Origin: Bacteroides acidifaciens
Lineage (GTDB): Bacteria; Bacteroidota; Bacteroidia; Bacteroidales; Bacteroidaceae
DNA: 64,000 bases
Assembly: GCF_903181435.1 (NCBI RefSeq)
Contig: NZ_CAEUHO010000004.1
Span: forward strand, 124,001-188,000
Direction: 5' to 3'
The notes below the pieces were generated by a model. It made no database searches. It saw only the letters and a list, made by a program, of their open reading frames with translations, and was not told the origin of the DNA. Below, in pieces: positions 62,932-64,000 of this stretch (within the stretch, counting starts at the first letter, position 1; each line of letters opens with the position of its first letter). A program made the translations under genes and the position numbers.

Positions 62932-63765
62932 TTAATCGTTTATACTGAACGTAGCTACCACCGGAAAGTGGTCTGATTCTACATAAGCATCATAATACAC
63001 ATCATAGGCTTTCGGAGACATTCCTTCATCCGGAGTGTACAATACGAAATCAATCGCTTTCACCGGAACGGGCGTTCCCGTTGTCAGTCCATAGTTCCCG
63101 TTCAGGCAACCGATTTCAAAACGTTCATACAATATCTTCATCGGGCCGGAGTCGGCTAAAGCATTGAAATCACCAGTCAATATCATTGGCTCATCCAAGC
63201 CCTTTGTCTTTTCGATAATCGTTGTAGTCTGGTTGATACGGTTAGTTTCGTTGCCCACATGAGACAGGTGCGTCACTCCGAAATAGAAACCCTTTCCATC
63301 TTTTTCTGTTTTCACTACTCCCATCGAACGCGGGTAGACATCTTCCACTGTCTCTATTCTCGGCAAATCATAATTCACTTCATCACTTATCGGATACTTC
63401 GAGAGAATCAGGTTTCCATACTCGCCGCCATCCACATCACGGGTTTTGACAAAGAAAGCATAAGGCATTCCGGTCACTTCTTTCATCAGGGCGATAATAT
63501 CCGCTTTCTCCACCTTGTTAGTCTTCGTCTCAAACTCCTGCAAACCTGCCAAGTCCGGATTTATCTTTTTAATCACTTGGGCAATCGCTTCCATTCCCTT
63601 TTTCCCGGAATAAGCTTTCTGCCCGCTATATATATTGTAAGACATGACTTTTACCAATACCCCGTCCTTTTCGTCCGGCGGGGTCACACCGTCATCGTCC
63701 GAACTGCAACCGGCAAACAAACCGCCCACCAACAGTACCAGTAATAAATAGAATTTATGTTTCAT
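62932..63765 (-). CDS. EEP-family lipoprotein
   Basis: 277 residues with lipobox FAGC followed by SSDDDG, so membrane-anchored. EEP marks: VKVMSYNIYSGQK, LAGLQEFETKT, HLSHVGNETNRINQ, TGDFNALADSG and ESDHFPVVATF. Paralogue of the protein at 60679-61473, but a lipoprotein rather than a soluble one. 17 bp before the TIG-NHL gene, so in one operon. Confidence 0.9.
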   Translation of the reverse strand: MKHKFYLLLVLLVGGLFAGCSSDDDGVTPPDEKDGVLVKVMSYNIYSGQKAYSGKKGMEAIAQVIKKINPDLAGLQEFETKTNKVEKADIIALMKEVTGMPYAFFVKTRDVDGGEYGNLILSKYPISDEVNYDLPRIETVEDVYPRSMGVVKTEKDGKGFYFGVTHLSHVGNETNRINQTTTIIEKTKGLDEPMILTGDFNALADSGPMKILYERFEIGCLNGNYGLTTGTPVPVKAIDFVLYTPDEGMSPKAYDVYYDAYVESDHFPVVATFSIND

Positions 63766-63786
63766 TGTTACCTTCTTTTTTATCGT

Positions 63787-64000
63787 TTATCTTATATCAT
63801 TCACAGTTACTTCCACTACCCGGCTGTAGTTCACGTACGGTTTGCTTTCTGCTGTCACCGTAGCCGCAACACGTACATACACCCTGTTCTTGTTGGAAAC
63901 AATCTTATAATGATTCTCTATAAATTCAGTATCACTCATCAGGTCGATGACGTGCGTGCCACTGGCCTTTGTCCCCAGTGAAGAGAGGGTGGCATGGTTT
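63787..64000 (-). CDS. C-terminal part of a PUL lipoprotein-like protein (5' end outside window)
   Basis: About 71 codons are seen, ending ...YVNYSRVVEVTVNDIR and a TAA at 63787-63789. The segment VRVAATVTAESKPYVNYS is like the end of a beta-sandwich domain of the DUF1735/BT_3987-like type, often found before EEP genes in PULs. Too short for a firm call. Same strand and 21 bp before the next gene. Confidence 0.6.
   Translation of the reverse strand, partial: NHATLSSLGTKASGTHVIDLMSDTEFIENHYKIVSNKNRVYVRVAATVTAESKPYVNYSRVVEVTVNDIR

Overview
The window is a Bacteroides chromosome segment, probably from the ovatus/xylanisolvens group. The signs are two SusC/SusD pairs, a hybrid two-component regulator, many Bacteroidetes lipoprotein signal peptides, the fumarate reductase triplet with a cytochrome b subunit, and repeated Bacteroidetes sigma-70 promoters of the form TTTG-N19/20-TAnnTTTG. 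The species is inferred only from the gut-Bacteroides-type alginate locus.

Layout. (1) 1-20302, all minus strand: a polysaccharide utilization locus (PUL). Its lead unit runs from a predicted lyase-like lipoprotein (20302) through two fimbrillin-like lipoproteins and a small partner. Then come a GH42 beta-galactosidase, a hybrid two-component regulator, SusC, SusD, an FGE-fold lipoprotein, a GH105 unsaturated uronyl hydrolase and a large unknown protein cut by the window edge. A shared 18-bp motif lies exactly 24 bp upstream of the -7 box of both the SusC promoter and the promoter at 20302, which ties the two ends into one likely regulon. (2) 20403-21890: decayed DNA with an IS66 transposase remnant, a 5'-truncated HU-like/winged-helix gene and two hairpins. 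(3) 21923-41965: mostly housekeeping genes: RhuM-Fic protein, frdCAB, an AAA/PD-(D/E)XK protein, dprA, a thioesterase, a U32 protein, dusB, a PAP2 protein, an epimerase, rnr, a flavin/PNPOx protein, a GH3 pseudogene, a CotH protein and cysK. (4) 42426-60429: a nearly complete alginate PUL. Its minus-strand genes are SusC, SusD, a TIG lipoprotein, PL6, PL17, KdgF, an MFS transporter, a DEH-reductase-like SDR, PL38, an esterase-like hydrolase and a jelly-roll lyase-like lipoprotein. A divergent FadR-type GntR regulator faces a double TTGGTnnACCAA operator at the SusC promoter. (5) 60679-64000: the 3' end of another minus-strand PUL-like operon with two endonuclease/exonuclease/phosphatase (EEP) proteins, a TIG-NHL lipoprotein and a cut-off lipoprotein-like gene.

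How the parts work together. In the alginate locus, SusC/SusD and the TIG protein would capture and import alginate chains. PL6, PL38 and PL17 would cut them to unsaturated monomer. KdgF would speed conversion to DEH, the MFS protein would bring uronate into the cytoplasm, and the SDR would reduce DEH to KDG. No KDG kinase or aldolase is encoded here, so those steps must lie elsewhere. In the first PUL, a GH105 enzyme implies that a lyase in the same system makes unsaturated uronic acids. The unclassified proteins at 18074-20302 and 1-1205 are the candidates.

The least expected signals are two intergenic arrays of tandem palindromic units with an identical 22-bp period but different sequences (48385-48516 and 60519-60606), a promoter-terminator pair that would make a transcript of about 65 nt with no gene (29047-29148), a modular lipoprotein triad, and a possible fourth lyase in the alginate locus.
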